The notes beneath the pieces were generated by a model. The model searched no databases and was not told where the DNA came from. It was given only the letters and a program-made list of their open reading frames with translations. The position numbers were made by a program, and so were the translations under genes. From Alnus glutinosa (taxonomy: Eukaryota; Streptophyta; Magnoliopsida; Fagales; Betulaceae), in the NCBI RefSeq assembly GCF_958979055.1, contig NC_084894.1, positions 27,661,616 to 27,725,615 of the forward strand: DNA of 64,000 nucleotides. Reading direction: 5' to 3'. This document shows positions 10,866 through 22,299 of the stretch, piece after piece. Positions within the stretch are counted from its first letter, which is position 1; each line of letters starts with the position of its first letter.

Positions 10866-11877
10866 ACAAATTAATTTCTGGACTTTCTGTCCATGGTTGT
10901 GGATGAAACATTCTGCAGAAACTGATCGAAGTGGCAACACAATGGGCAGTTTCTTAACATTTTGAATGTAACGTACGTACGTACGTTAATTGTGGGGTAT
11001 TTTTTGTTTTTCGTTTAAAAATTATATGTTATGATGTGTTTTAAATGTTGAAAATTGTTTTTCTATTTTAAGTTGTTAATATCTAGCTTGTTTTAAAAAT
11101 AAAAAAGACACTTTAAACAAATTATGTTAATTAATTAGTATAAAATGATCGATTGGAATAAATAATTAAGTACGTGAAGAGTAGCATTACATATCTCTTT
11201 GGGTTGCTGATCATTACACAAAGCTCACATGGTATTATGTAAAGGCCTTGGTCCTAGATCTTCTTGTAATCTATCTTGGGTCTTATTCAAAGTAAATTTT
11301 TACATGTGCACGAATGTACGACCCAGAAACAAATGTAAAAAATATATAAATTGATTGAGAGCATTCACGTCGAATTCTTTAATTTTTTTTCTAAATTAAA
11401 TTTAATTGATTTAAATAGCCACTTTTTAAAACTACTAAACTTCAAATTGTCTAAATATTTTTTACTTTAACTAAATATTCTATTTTATTGATGGAACCAA
11501 TTTTTGTATTTTTTTGCATTGAAAATCTACTTTAGTTGAGAGAGGAGAACCGGAGAAGAAGTAAGAAAAATAAAGAACATTAAAAAATATATAACTTTCA
11601 CTTTTGAGCTCTTTATATTTGAAGAGCATGAAGTTAACGAAGACAAGGATAGACACATGGATGAATTATTCTATATATGGACCACCAGCTGAGTAGGAAA
11701 AAGTCATAAACATTAATGAGGGTACGTAGTAATGCCATACACAGAATCTCTTTTTTTTTTTTCTTTAATTTTTTTAAATTTTTAAAAATTAATATAACTT
11801 TTAAAATTATGATTTAATTAAAATTCAATAATATCTATCGACACATCTTATGGTGATTTTGAACGATCAACTACTAA
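10866..11877. other. Spacer downstream of UGT-1
   Basis: AT-rich 3' flank with a short GTAC-type repeat at about 10972-10986. The stretch at about 11180-11340, with the words TTTGGGTTGCTGA and GTAAAGGCCTTGG, is similar to 17710-17870 upstream of UGT-3. It therefore belongs to an old duplicated segment. No gene seen. Confidence 0.6.
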
Positions 11878-12130
11878 AGGTAACTCATTCCAAACAAATC
11901 TTAATGCTTTTTATTGAGGATATTTCGAAAGGCCATGCTCATTAAGCAGATTTTTATGTGTTATTTTTTAGTGATGATTTAATTTGTAGCTTATAACTCA
12001 TAATTTATGAATTTCGATGGATCTCCAATTTCATTCTTTTTTTTTTTGTTTTATTTTTTTTTTAATATTATAGAAATTTAAAACCTTGGTTCTACATATC
12101 ATTTCTTTATATATATTTGGTATTTTTGTT
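11878..12130 (+). pseudogene. Relic 3' end of a further UGT87A copy
   Basis: The stretch encoding about 20 C-terminal residues of UGT-3-like proteins is recognisable (CAAACAAATCTTAATGC, then ATATTTCGAAAGGCCATG.TCATTAAG), followed by its 3' untranslated region up to the word TCTACATATCATTTCTTT. The rest of the exon is gone. An extra T in the T run disrupts the frame compared with UGT-3 (21350-21435). It shows at least one more tandem copy once lay here. Confidence 0.75.
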
Positions 12131-13103
12131 TTCACGTGTGCTATTTGTGGGACAAATTGTCTTATCCGTGAAGGATGTTGTTATGGTTATTTTAGCTATT
12201 AATTATATATGGCGTTTTCTTTTTTTCTTTTTTTTTGAATTGAAACTTTACTAGTATTATTTATGATATTAATTCAGAATTAGGTTTTGAAAAATTTTAG
12301 TTATGTTAATTTTTTTTTTTAGTAAATGCTTTAGTTGAGTAAGTTCCTTTATGTTAGGTATTTTATTTTATTTTAGAAATGATTCATTTACTTTTCTTTT
12401 TTCTTTTTTCTTTTTTCTTTTTTCTTTTTATCTTTTTCTTATCTTTATATTTTTAAAAATTATTATTGGATCTGTAAAATTTACGAGAACCCCTTGTATA
12501 GACGTCATAATTCTAAATTCTAATAATAATTTTCAAAAGCGAAAAAAAATGAGAAAATAACATGAAAAAAATGTTTCACACACATATATATTTTCATTAA
12601 AATAAGAGATTAATATACATTATTTTCTGATTTTTCTTTACCCCTTCTAATTTTTTTTAAATTATCACAATAATTTTAAAAGTGAATCATTTGCCAAAAA
12701 ATTCTGCCGACTGCCGACCATTTTCACTAGTTTTAAAAAAAAATAACTCTTGCACAATAATTATTATGTAAATTTTTAAAATATGAGATGAATTTGACGT
12801 GGCTAAACATACTACATGAGTCTCACGTGGTCCCATATGTTTAGAGTAGTGCAGCAACAATCACTCTCCTTGTCAGAAAGCATAGTACATTTCGAAAGGA
12901 GCTTTTCATTGACGGTGAACGATCAACTTCCGGGAAGGGGTAATTCCGTCATTTAAGTAATATTCTTACGGTTCTATTTGACCCCAGTACCTGCCGACTC
13001 AATTTCTTCTCAAACTCAAAGCCATTCTCAGATCAGAATTCAGATAGACTTGTTCCAGGGTTAGTAAATTTCCATCAACAGTGAACGAAATCAACTTCCG
13101 GAA
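12131..13103 (+). promoter_or_regulatory. AT-rich spacer and promoter region of UGT-2
   Basis: Poly-T rich with no coding content. Close to the gene are two ACGT-core words resembling ABA-response elements: GACGTGGC at about 12796-12803 and a G-box CACGTG at about 12824-12829, some 275-310 bp before the ATG. A 35-bp block (12905-12940) repeats the sequence just before the ATG. No clear TATA box was seen. Confidence 0.45.
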
Positions 13104-15688
13104 ATGGATCCCTCCAAAACTTATCCATCCACCGTCTGCCACGTGGTGGCGATGCCCTATCCCGGTCGAGGCCACATCAACTCCATGTTGAGCCTATGCA
13201 AGCTCCTAGCTTTGAAAAGGCCCCAACACATTCTCATCACCTTCGTAGTCACCGAAGAGTGGCTCGGCTTCATCGGCTCAGACCCTAAGCCGGCTAACTT
13301 CCGCTTCGCCACCGTACCCAACGTCATACCTTCCGAGCTGGGTCGCGCCAAAGACTGGGTCGCCTTCGTGGAAGCCGTAAGCACGAAGATGGAAGCGCCC
13401 TTTGAGGAGCTCCTGGACCGTCTTGAGCCACCGGTGACAGCCATCGTGGCTGACACTTATTTGGTTTGGGTTGTCGGAGTTGGGAACCGGAGGAATATAC
13501 CGGTGGCATCGCTGTGGCCCATGCCGGCGACAGTGTTCTCTGTGTTTCACCATTTTGACCTCGTCGTGCAGCACGGCCACTTCCCGATTGAAGTGTCAGG
13601 TGCGTCTATTTCCCTTATCTCAATCAATTCTTTTTCAGAAATGCACTGAAAAAAGTTTTAGCATTTCTATTTTTTTTTGTCCTGACCCTAACAATTCGGT
13701 CATCCGGATCCGATTAATTTAATAAAGGATAAAAATAGAGTAGGATTTAGGTCAGCAACAAGTTCGCACCAGTCCCAACTTCAAGGAGGCAAAAAAATCA
13801 AGGTGATTTTTTTTTTTTTTTTTATTGCTTTCTTTAGCAGAAAAACATTTGAACAAATAGTCAAATTAGTTGTTCTTCACCATAATTGCCCAAGCTAATG
13901 ATCTTTACAATACAGATTATTATTATTACTATCATTTTTTACATCACCGTAAAGGGAGGGAGAGGAGGAAGGGAGATTTGAATTAATAACCTGGCGGCGA
14001 ATTGAGCTAATTCTTGAAGTTAAAATATAAATGATTTTTAAATAGAGAAATGTGGTAGGTGAATACAATAGAAATAAGATATAGATTTGATTATAGTCGA
14101 CTAATTATGAAAAATATATTGATAAGGAAATTATCAAACTTATATAGAAACGTTATTTTGTAACAGACCTCGTAACAAATAAGTGCCTGTTTGAGATTGT
14201 GTTAGAAAATAAAGCTTTTTGTCTTTAGAAGAAGTTAGAAAGAACTCTTTAGAAAAAAACTTCATTTTCAAGTTTCTTTGAGTTTTGAAATTTTTTAGAG
14301 TAAAAAAGTTATTTTTAAGTGTTTTACCAAACCAATATTTATTTGGTTGAAGGAGCTTTTTAAGTACTAAAAACACTTTTTAAGCTCATTAACGCAAATC
14401 CAAACAAACTCGAAATCTATTTGATTCAAAATGAGCTTACAAATCTATGTACACCTCTGTAATAAAATCATCTCTTGTATAACTCATCCAATTTCTTTTT
14501 AATAAATGTTTATGAAATTACAATTTTATTCTTCAATAAAATATATTAAAAAAAAATTAATATGCAATGGCTGAACCATCTCGTAGGTCATTCAGGGTGG
14601 TTGGTCGTCTTCTTTGGCCGGTTCTAGGGGGGGGTGCAGGCCGGTTCTAGGGGTGGTTGCACCCCAAAGTCTTTGGTGGTGGTTGTGTCACCCCTTGAAT
14701 CTAATCTTTTGGAGTGGTATGGTCACCATTAACGCAAATTTCTTACTTGTCTTTTTGTATGCTTCTCTGCCATGTGTTTAATTAAGAACGCGGAGATGAG
14801 CTTGTGGACTACATTCCAGGAGTGCCTGCTACACGCATTGTAGATCTTCCCACCTTTATGTATGGAAACGGTCAAGAAGTCTTGGATGTAACCCTAGAAT
14901 GTCTTTCATCGCTGTCTAAAGCACAATATCTTCTATTTGCTTCCGTCCACGAGTTTGAAGCTGAAGTCATTGATTCTTTAAAAGCAGAACTTCCTTTCCC
15001 AGTGTACTCTATTGGCCCCGCCATACCTTACTTCGCACTTCAAAAGAATTCCTTTCTAACAGATGGTCACAATGGTGTCAACTATTTCCGGTGGCTAGAT
15101 TCTCAACCTACAGGCTCTGTCTTGTATGTCTCATTAGGAAGTTTCCTTTCAGTTTCAAGTGCCCAGATGAATGAAATTGCAGGTGGCCTGCAGGATAGTG
15201 GTGTTAGATACTTGTGGGTGTCACGAGAGGAAACTGATCGGCTTGGAAATGGTGGTGGTGGTGGTGGTGATATGGGCTTAGTAGTGCCTTGGTGTGACCA
15301 ATTGAAGGTTTTGTGCCACTCTTCTGTAGGAGGGTTTTGGACACATTGCGGATGGAATTCCACATTGGAGGCTGCTTTTGCTGGTGTTCCTATGCTTACT
15401 TTCCCTATATTTTGGGATCAAATCCCTAACAGTAAACGGATTGTGGAGGATTGGAAGGTTGGATGGAGGGTAAAGAAAGATGTGGGATTTGAAAACTTGG
15501 TGACGAGGGGAGAAATCTCAGAGCTTGTGAAAAGGTTTATGGATCAAAAAAGCAATGAGGGGAATGAGATGAGGAAAAGAGCAAAAGAAGTTCAAGAGAC
15601 CTGCCGAGGCGCAATTGCTGAAGGTGGGTCATCTGAAACAAATCTTGAAGCTTTCATTAAGGATATTTCAAAAGGCCACGATCATTAA
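13104..15688 (+). CDS. UGT87A: UGT-2: UGT87A-like UDP-glycosyltransferase, complete
   Basis: Exons 13104-13599 and 14787-15688 give 465 residues, close to the roughly 455 of Arabidopsis UGT87A2. The intron is GT-AG (TCAG|GTGCGT ... AATTAAG|AACG) and splits a Glu codon after its first base. The N-terminal motif PYPGRGHIN carries the presumed catalytic His (H24), with its partner Asp in VADTY (D117). The PSPG box runs from about W334 to Q377 and contains HCGWNS and the final WDQ, consistent with UDP-glucose use. A run of Gly codons (GGGGGGD) lies before the box. There is no signal peptide, so it is probably cytosolic. The acceptor is unknown; in Arabidopsis the closest relative UGT87A2 has been tied to flowering time and stress. 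Closest in sequence to UGT-3 and UGT-4. Confidence 0.93.
14166..14412. mobile_element. Probable MITE in the UGT-2 intron
   Basis: The left end AGTGCCTGTTTGAGATTGTG and the reverse complement of the right end GAGTTTGTTTGGATTTGCG are imperfect inverted repeats. The interior is AT-rich and partly self-complementary (AAAGTGTTTTTAGTACTT). Bounds are approximate and the superfamily was not determined. Confidence 0.45.
14560..14735. repeat. GC-rich insertion shared by introns of UGT-2, UGT-3 and UGT-4
   Basis: A G- and C-rich patch (GGCCGGTTCTAGGGG twice, then GGTGGTTGTGTCACCCC) interrupts the AT-rich intron shortly before exon 2. Related sequence sits at the same place in UGT-3 (about 20310-20480) and UGT-4 (about 33245-33325). 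The insertion therefore predates the duplications that made these copies. Confidence 0.55.
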
Positions 15689-16228
15689 GCATATTGTTTT
15701 GTGTTATTTTTCGGTGATGAATTAATTTATAGCCTATGAATCATACTTAATTTCAAGACGTTCATGTGAATTTCGGACATATAATTTCTTTTATGTTTTT
15801 ACCTTACAAGTTTCTTGAGGTTCTACTGTAGAGTAGTTACTTCAAACCTTGTAATGGAGAAGCTCTGTGAAGAGGATGCAACTAGTGGCAATTTTATCAT
15901 GAAACATGTATGGGGAATTACAGATTTTAGTACAAAGAAATTTATAAATTGATGTGATAATTCATAATTGGTAAACTAATTAAGAGTGTAGGGTTGATAA
16001 GTAATTAGTCACTATAATTATTTCACAAATTATGGACTATTCTGTAGTTTTTAAAGAATTTTATAGTAAAAATTGTAGCACCTAACACCATTCTTTCATC
16101 ATTTGTGTACTAAAAATCAAGGAAATTAGATTAAATGGTGAAGTTTTATCGCATTTTCATACCCCTAAGCTCATTTTCACCAACAAAAAAAATACCTTAT
16201 TCTCACATAACCACAACAGTAGGGAATA
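15689..16228. other. 3' flank of UGT-2, part of the duplicated unit
   Basis: The stretch at about 15800-16225 aligns with about 22300-22745 downstream of UGT-3. Shared words include GAGTAGTTACTTCAAA, CTAGTGGCAATTTTATC and TTAGATTAAATGGTGAAGTTTTA (shown in part). The tandem duplication thus carried at least 450 bp of 3' flank. No gene seen. Confidence 0.65.
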
Positions 16229-16409
16229 AGAAATGCTAGAGATACCAAATTTTTTGTCAAGAGATAGGTATCAAGATGAGATGAAACTTATTCGTTGGAG
16301 ATGATCAAAACAATTAATAAAAAGAAATGTTATAGGTACTAATGAATAAGCTCCACATCATGTCAGTACCAATCTCTTGATAAAAAGATTTGATACCTCT
16401 AGCATTTCT
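16229..16409. mobile_element. MITE with 25-bp terminal inverted repeats
   Basis: The left end AGAAATGCTAGAGATACCAA and the right end, read in reverse complement AGAAATGCTAGAGGTATCAA, are nearly perfect inverted repeats. The element is about 181 bp and absent from the matching place downstream of UGT-3. The interior has a second inverted segment (TCAAGAGAT). Superfamily uncertain. Confidence 0.75.
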
Positions 16410-17249
16410 CGTAAGGAATTAGATGGGAGCTGTTTTTTTCTCAATGAATCAGGCCATATTTCCGATAAAGGGATTTGATATTTTTCTCTTAATTCTACAC
16501 TACTCTTACACGCTGTAAATGTGAGTCTGTTTTAGAAACCATGGTGGGTTAATCTAGTGGGATGCAATTTAGGGTGGCAAATTGGTAATACTGGGTTGAA
16601 ACCACAAACAATTTCTTGTTTTTTCTTTCTCCCCCTTCCCCCCGGTTATAGGGTTAAGGATCCTCCACATTTCAATTGAATTGGGGAGGAGGCAGTTAAT
16701 GGATTTGTTAATGGATAGGATTTTGTGTTGACTATGTATGATTGATCTAGTTATTCGTTCAAAATTCAACAGTGATTTTCAATGAGTGTATAGTTATGTT
16801 ACGATCCTGATGTTCTATATGGAGAATGATACAAATTTTGAGTATAACTCACGTTTGAAAAGCGGCTTATAAGTAGAGGGCGTCCAAGAGCTTATATACA
16901 CATGGTTAAGTTTAAATTTAACCCATGTGGAACATAATGATCATAACATACCAGAATCACCAAGAATCACCAAACAACATTTCACCCAAGACCCAATTGG
17001 CCATAACCACCTAACAGAACAGAAATATCCAAATTAGATCACCCATCGTGAGAGTTGACAGGCTGATTGAGAGGCTGCTGCGACGTGGACGAATTGAGAA
17101 GACAAAGAGAACAGATAAGGGAAGGATTTGAATACTAAGGTCTCGTTTGGTTTGCAGAATGAGTATTTCATTGAGAAATATAATAATTATTACTGAGAAT
17201 GAAAAAGAGTGGAATTGAATAATTATTAATACTCTTTAATTTTGTGACA

Positions 17250-17250
<1 letters not shown>
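16410..17250. other. Spacer without recognisable gene
   Basis: Mixed-composition DNA between UGT-2 and the AT-rich duplication. Scattered short frames look random. I see no conserved protein, RNA gene or clear element end. Confidence 0.4.
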
Positions 17251-17266
<16 letters not shown>

Positions 17267-17281
<15 letters not shown>

Positions 17282-17445
17282 TGCAAACCAATCGAGGTTT
17301 AAGTAAATCCTATACTAAAGCAAGTTTGTTTTGTATATTATTGTGTTTTTTATATACTTAATATATATGATATTATATATTATCATGCCTACTTTTAAAA
17401 ATCATTAACCACACCGCTCTCAATTAATAATATACATATATATAC

Positions 17446-17492
<47 letters not shown>

Positions 17493-17700
17493 GAACCAAT
17501 CGAGGTTTCGAGGTTTAATTAAATCCTATACTAAAGCAAGCTTGTTTTGTATATTATTGTGTTTTTTATATACTTAATATATATATGATATTATATATTA
17601 TCATGCCTACTTTAAAAATCATTAACCACGCCGCTCTCAATTAATAATTTTTAATTAAATCATTACCACGCCGCTCTCAGTTAATAATTTTTTATTAGAC
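17267..17700. repeat. Tandem duplication of about 210 bp with TA microsatellites
   Basis: A block containing ACCAATCGAGGTTTAAGTAA, TCCTATACTAAAGCAAG and CATTAACCAC.CCGCTCTCAA occurs at about 17287-17431 and again at about 17495-17650, with a partial third copy of its end to 17690. TA runs lie in front of each copy. Slippage or unequal exchange in the TA tracts is a likely origin. Confidence 0.8.
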
Positions 17701-18400
17701 GGTTGAGAACTTCAATATACACATGTTACAGTCGTGTCCCTTTGGGTTGCTGACCAGTACACGAAGCCCGCGGATGTCCATGTGAAGGCCTTGGAGCCCT
17801 TCTTGTAAACTATCTTGGATGCTATGCGCAATGATTCAATGAATGTACAAATGTGCGAACTGCGAAGTATATTAATCAACTACGCCATCGCCGTACAGTG
17901 TACGCCTCTTACTCCGAATTCTTATATATACAGACATGCTATTAAAGTCCATTCTCACAGTTGTTTATTTTACTTTTTGGAAGGATATTAGACGAGAAAA
18001 CATAAAATTACAATTCTTGCATAATTATCTTACAACTTTAAAATATATTGGGCGAATTCACATATGAGACTCATATGCATGAGTCACACTCCATGTGTCT
18101 TGATTGTGAAATAATTGTGTAATATGGGTTGTGCATGAATCACTTTCCATAATTAGACTATATTTTTATTGAGTAATATTTCTTTCACAACTCTAATTAC
18201 TTTTTTTTTTATATTTGTTTTATAATTAATCATTAGATTTGTTTTCTTACATATGGACCTTAAATATTCAATGGTTAATTTTAAAAAAAAAAATTGTTAG
18301 AATTATATAAGGGTCGCAAGAAACATTACTCATTTTTATTACAACTTATTAATATGTGTTTGCATATCATGCGTGTTAAAATTTTGGAAAAACTATACAA
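17701..18400. other. Duplicated spacer upstream of UGT-3
   Basis: The stretch at about 17710-17870 matches about 11180-11340 upstream of UGT-2 (TTTGGGTTGCTGACCAGTAC, GTGAAGGCCTTGGA). The rest is AT-rich with no gene. Confidence 0.55.
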
Positions 18401-18404
18401 ATTC

Positions 18405-19030
18405 TTCTCAAACTATCACTTAATTGTCAATGTCCAAAAAAATTACTAATTGTGTCAATGTCATTCCAATGACAAAAATATTCTTCATAAAATTATAAAA
18501 AATTTAAAATTATAAACAAAAAAACAAATTTAAAATATTATGGAAAAAAATGGTTAAAAATCATTTTTGTTTAAAAAAATGTAAAAAAAGAAAACTATTA
18601 AAAATAGAAATAAATTATATTTTTTATAAGAGAAAAAAAAATAGGTGGCCGACTGTTTGACAACCTTACATTTGGGGGTGGTTTAAGGGGGTGGTGCGCG
18701 GCCCAGGAGTTGGAGGGTGGCCTTAGGCCACCCCCAAAGGCATCTAAGGGTGGCCGCTTGCCAACCTCGAGGCGAACGGGGGTGGCGCGCAACCACCCCA
18801 AAGGAATGGCTGCCCAGCCAGCAGCCACTCATTTTCAATTTTCATTTTTTTTTAAATAAAAGTAATTTTTTAAGTTTTAGTTATTTATATTTTTTTATTA
18901 TGATCGTCATGTGTCACTATTTTATTGGTGTTGACATGATGTTTAAAGGAATCTGTTAAAATTTTTAACGGAATTTAATTTCAATGAGTGATTTGTAAAT
19001 TAAGCGAATTACAAAAATCTTTGAATTACT
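18405..19030. mobile_element. GC-cored MULE-related MITE upstream of UGT-3
   Basis: A GC-rich self-complementary core (GGTGGCCGACTG, GGGTGGCCTTAGGCCACCCCC) at about 18645-18830 sits in AT-rich arms. The right arm holds TTTATTGGTGTTGACATGAT and CTGTTAAAATTTTTAACGGA, which match, in reverse complement, words in the MULE-like element at 21597-22270. Ends are not sharp, so the bounds are approximate. Confidence 0.5.
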
Positions 19031-19174
19031 TTTAATATAAGAGGAAATGATTTATAATTTAGACTAACCAGATCAATAATGTAATTTTATCCGTAATGAA
19101 TATGCCCTTGACACGCATGTACCAAATTATCAATCTACTTTCTTTCTTCTTCTATTTTGTTTTTGTTTTTTTTA

Positions 19175-19182
19175 TAAATAAG
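19175..19182 (+). promoter_or_regulatory. Candidate TATA box of UGT-3
   Basis: TATAAATA lies in a T-rich context about 120 bp before the ATG at 19297. The following sequence, CTCAAACTCAAAGCTATTC, is shared with the leaders of UGT-2 and UGT-4, so transcription probably starts near there. Confidence 0.45.
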
Positions 19183-19296
19183 TATCAAATTCCTTTATTC
19201 TCAAACTCAAAGCTATTCACATCCCACTTCGTCTTGTTCCAGTGGTAGTCCCATTAAAGGAGCTTTCCATCAACGGTGACCGATCTACTTCCGGAA

Positions 19297-21435
19297 ATGG
19301 ATACCGCCAAAAATTACCCATCCACCGTCTGCCACGTGGTGGCCATGCCCTATCCCGGTCGAGGCCACATCAACGCCATGATGAACTCCTGCAAACTCCT
19401 AGCTTTGAAAAGGCCTCAACACATTATCGTCACCTTCGTAGTCACCGAAGAGTGGCTCGGCTTCATCGGTTCAGACCCTAAGCCGCCTAACATACGCTTT
19501 GCCACCGTACCCAACGTCATACCTTCCGAGGTGGGTCGCGCCAAAAACTTTCCGGGCTTCGTCGAAGCCGTAAGCACGGAGATGGAAGCGCCCTTTGAGG
19601 AGCTCCTGGACCGGCTTGAACTGCCGGTGACAGCCATCGTAGCTGACACTTTTGTGGTTTGGGCTGTCGGAGTTGGGAACCGGAGGAATATTCCGGTGGC
19701 ATCGCTGTGGTGCATGCCGGCGACGGTGTTCTCTATGTTGCACCATTTTGAGCTCTTCGTGCAGCACGACCATTTCCCGATTGAATTGTCAGGTGCGTCT
19801 AATATTAACCCTATTCTCGATGAACTTTTCTTCTCTTATTCATATAAAAATTAAAGATTTTTTTTTTCTTTTTTCTATAAAAAAAATTGTATTTTTATGG
19901 ATATTTTGAAGAGATTTTCTCTTATAAACTCACCTGCAAAAAAAAAATAAAGACTTAAGTAATCGATAGCTAGGATACATTGTAAATTTTTTTGCTTTAG
20001 AGGCAAGATTAAAAAAGAGGCAAACATTATAAGGTAAAGTATATTTTTCCTAAAAATAGAGTCGGATTTCGGCAAGAAGTTCCCACACGACCTCAAGAGT
20101 AAAAAAAAAAATGAAGTGATTTTTTTATTGCTTTCTTTAATTGAAAAAAAAAAAAGAATTAGAAAAAATTGTCAAATTGGTTCTATGATCGACCTCATAA
20201 CAAATAAATCCAGTGGTTTCAAAATGAGTTTATAGATCTATATTTGCAATTGACATAATCTTTATAAAATTATAACTTTATTTCCAAATAATAATTATAT
20301 AGAAAAACTTGTTCAGCAATGGTTGAACCACCACATAGGCCATTTTGGGGGTCGGCCACTTCTTTTGACCAATTCTCAAAGTGTTCAACGACCTTTAATA
20401 TCTTTAGTCCTTAATATCTTTAGTGGTAGCTTGGCTAGTTTAAAGTCCAGCTTTAATTGGAGTGATTTGGCCACACTTAATGCAAAATTCTTACTTACAT
20501 TGCTTTTTGTATGCTTTCAATGCCATGTGTTTAATTAAGAGCACGGAGATGAGGTTGTGGACTACATTCCAGGAGTGTCTGCTACACGTATTGAAGATCT
20601 TCCCACTATTATGTATGGAAATGGTCAAAAAGTCTTGCACCGATGCTTGGAAGGTGTTTCGTTGGTGTCCAAGGCACAGTATCTTCTATTCACTTCGGTC
20701 CGCGAGCTTGAAACGGAAGTCATTGACATTTTAAAAGAAGATCTTCCTTTACCGGTGTACCCTATTGGCCCTGCCATACCTTACTTCGAACTTCAAAAGA
20801 ATTCGTCTGTAATAGATGCTCACAATGGCGTTAACTATCTCCAGTGGTTAGATTGTCAACCTACAGGCTCTGTCTTGTACGTCTCATTGGGAAGTTTCCT
20901 TTCGGTTTCAAGTGCCCAGATGGATGAAATTGCAGGTGGGCTGCAGGATAGTGATGTTAGGTACTTGTGGGTATCACGCGAGGAAACTGATCGGTTTGGA
21001 AATGGGGGTGGTGGTGATATGGGGTTAGTGGTGCCTTGGTGTAACCAGTTGAAGGTGTTGTGCCACCCCTCAATAGGAGGGTTTTGGACACATTGTGGAT
21101 GGAATTCCACGCTGGAGGCTGCTTTTGCTGGTGTTCCGATGCTTACTTTCCCTATAATGGGGGATCAAACCTCTAACAGTAAACGTGTTGTGGAGGATTG
21201 GAAGGTTGGATGGAGGGTTAAGAAAGATGTTGGATTTGAAATTTTAGTGACGAGGGAAGAAATCTCAAAGCTTGTAAAAAGGTTCATGGATCAAAAAAGC
21301 AATGAGGGGAATGAAATGAGGAAAAGAGCGAAAAAACTTCAAGAGGCCTGCCAAGGCGCAATTACTGAAGGTGGGTCATCTGAAACAAATCTTGATGCTT
21401 TTATTAAGGATATTTCGAAAGGCCACGGACATTAA
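19297..21435 (+). CDS. UGT87A: UGT-3: UGT87A-like UDP-glycosyltransferase, complete
   Basis: Exons 19297-19792 and 20540-21435 give 463 residues. I chose the ATG in CCGGAAATGGAT because the same context starts UGT-2 and UGT-4. The intron is GT-AG at the conserved split Glu codon. PYPGRGHIN carries the presumed catalytic His and VADTF the partner Asp. The PSPG box reads WCNQLKVL at its start (Asn where the paralogues have Asp) and TFPIMGDQTSNSK at its end, where sister copies have a Trp before the DQ pair. The final Asp-Gln pair that contacts the sugar is kept. These changes could alter donor or acceptor handling. The 3' untranslated region was later hit by a MULE-type element (21597-22270). 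Expected to be cytosolic. Confidence 0.93.
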
Positions 21436-21596
21436 GCCGATCGATGTGTTATGTGCTTTTCAGTGATGATTAAATTTGTAGCCAATGACTAATAATTTCA
21501 AGATATTATCAAGATAGTTCATGTGAATTTCGATGGACTACCATTATCATTGTTTAACTTTTTCTTTTTTTTTTCTTCGTAATGTAGAAATTTATA

Positions 21597-22270
21597 GGGA
21601 TAATTACATCGTTAGTCCATGTGGTATGCCATAATTATTTTTCACTCCCTATAATTTAAAAAGTGCATGGGAGGTCCATGTAATATGCAATAATTACAAA
21701 TCGATCCCTACAGTCAAATTTCGTTAAAAATTTTAACAGATTCCGTCAAATGCAATGTCTCGTCATTTTATTGGCAACACGTGGTGCTGACATGTCCATC
21801 TTAATAAAATAATATAAATTTATTAAAAAATAAATAAAAATACTTATTTTTTAAAAAAAATTAAAATTAAAATTTAAAAAAAAAAAAAAAAAAAAAAGGT
21901 GGCAAGGGGGTGGTCGGGGGTGGCGTGGGGCCACCCCTAGTAGATCTAGGGGTGGCCGCGCACCACCCCCGGCGGCCTCTGGGGGTGGCCCAGCCACCCC
22001 TTGCCTGCCAGTTTTTTTTTTTAGAAATAAATAAATTTATTAATAAATTTATATTTTTTTATGAAGATGGACACGTGGCGCCAATAAGATGGCGACACGT
22101 GGCGCTGATGTGTAGGGCTAACAGATTCCGTCAAAATGGTGGACGAAAAATCGACTCAGGGAGTAAAACGTAATTATTGCATATCACAGGGACCTCCTAT
22201 ACACTTTTTAAACCATAGGGAGTGAAAAATAATTATGGCATACCACGTGGACCAACGGTACAATTATCCC
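21597..22270. mobile_element. MULE-type MITE with 9-bp target duplication in the UGT-3 3' flank
   Basis: Ends read GGGATAATTACATCGTTAGT and, reverse-complemented from the right, GGGATAATTGTACCGTTGGT; the inverted repeats run on for more than 70 bp. Both sides are flanked by AAATTTATA (21588-21596 and 22271-22279), a 9-bp target duplication typical of Mutator-like elements. The interior has an A tract and a GC-rich palindromic core near 21900-22010. The 3' relic of another UGT copy at about 12070 shows the empty site. Confidence 0.88.
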
Positions 22271-22299
22271 AAATTTATAACCTCGGTTCGACATATCAT

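Noticed and set aside
13157-13580. Antisense frames across UGT exon 1
   Set aside because: They recur at the same place in every UGT copy because the coding sequence is conserved; no start or domain evidence.
17260-17490. CRISPR-like spacing of repeats
   Set aside because: A plant genome; these are TA microsatellites and a simple tandem duplication.
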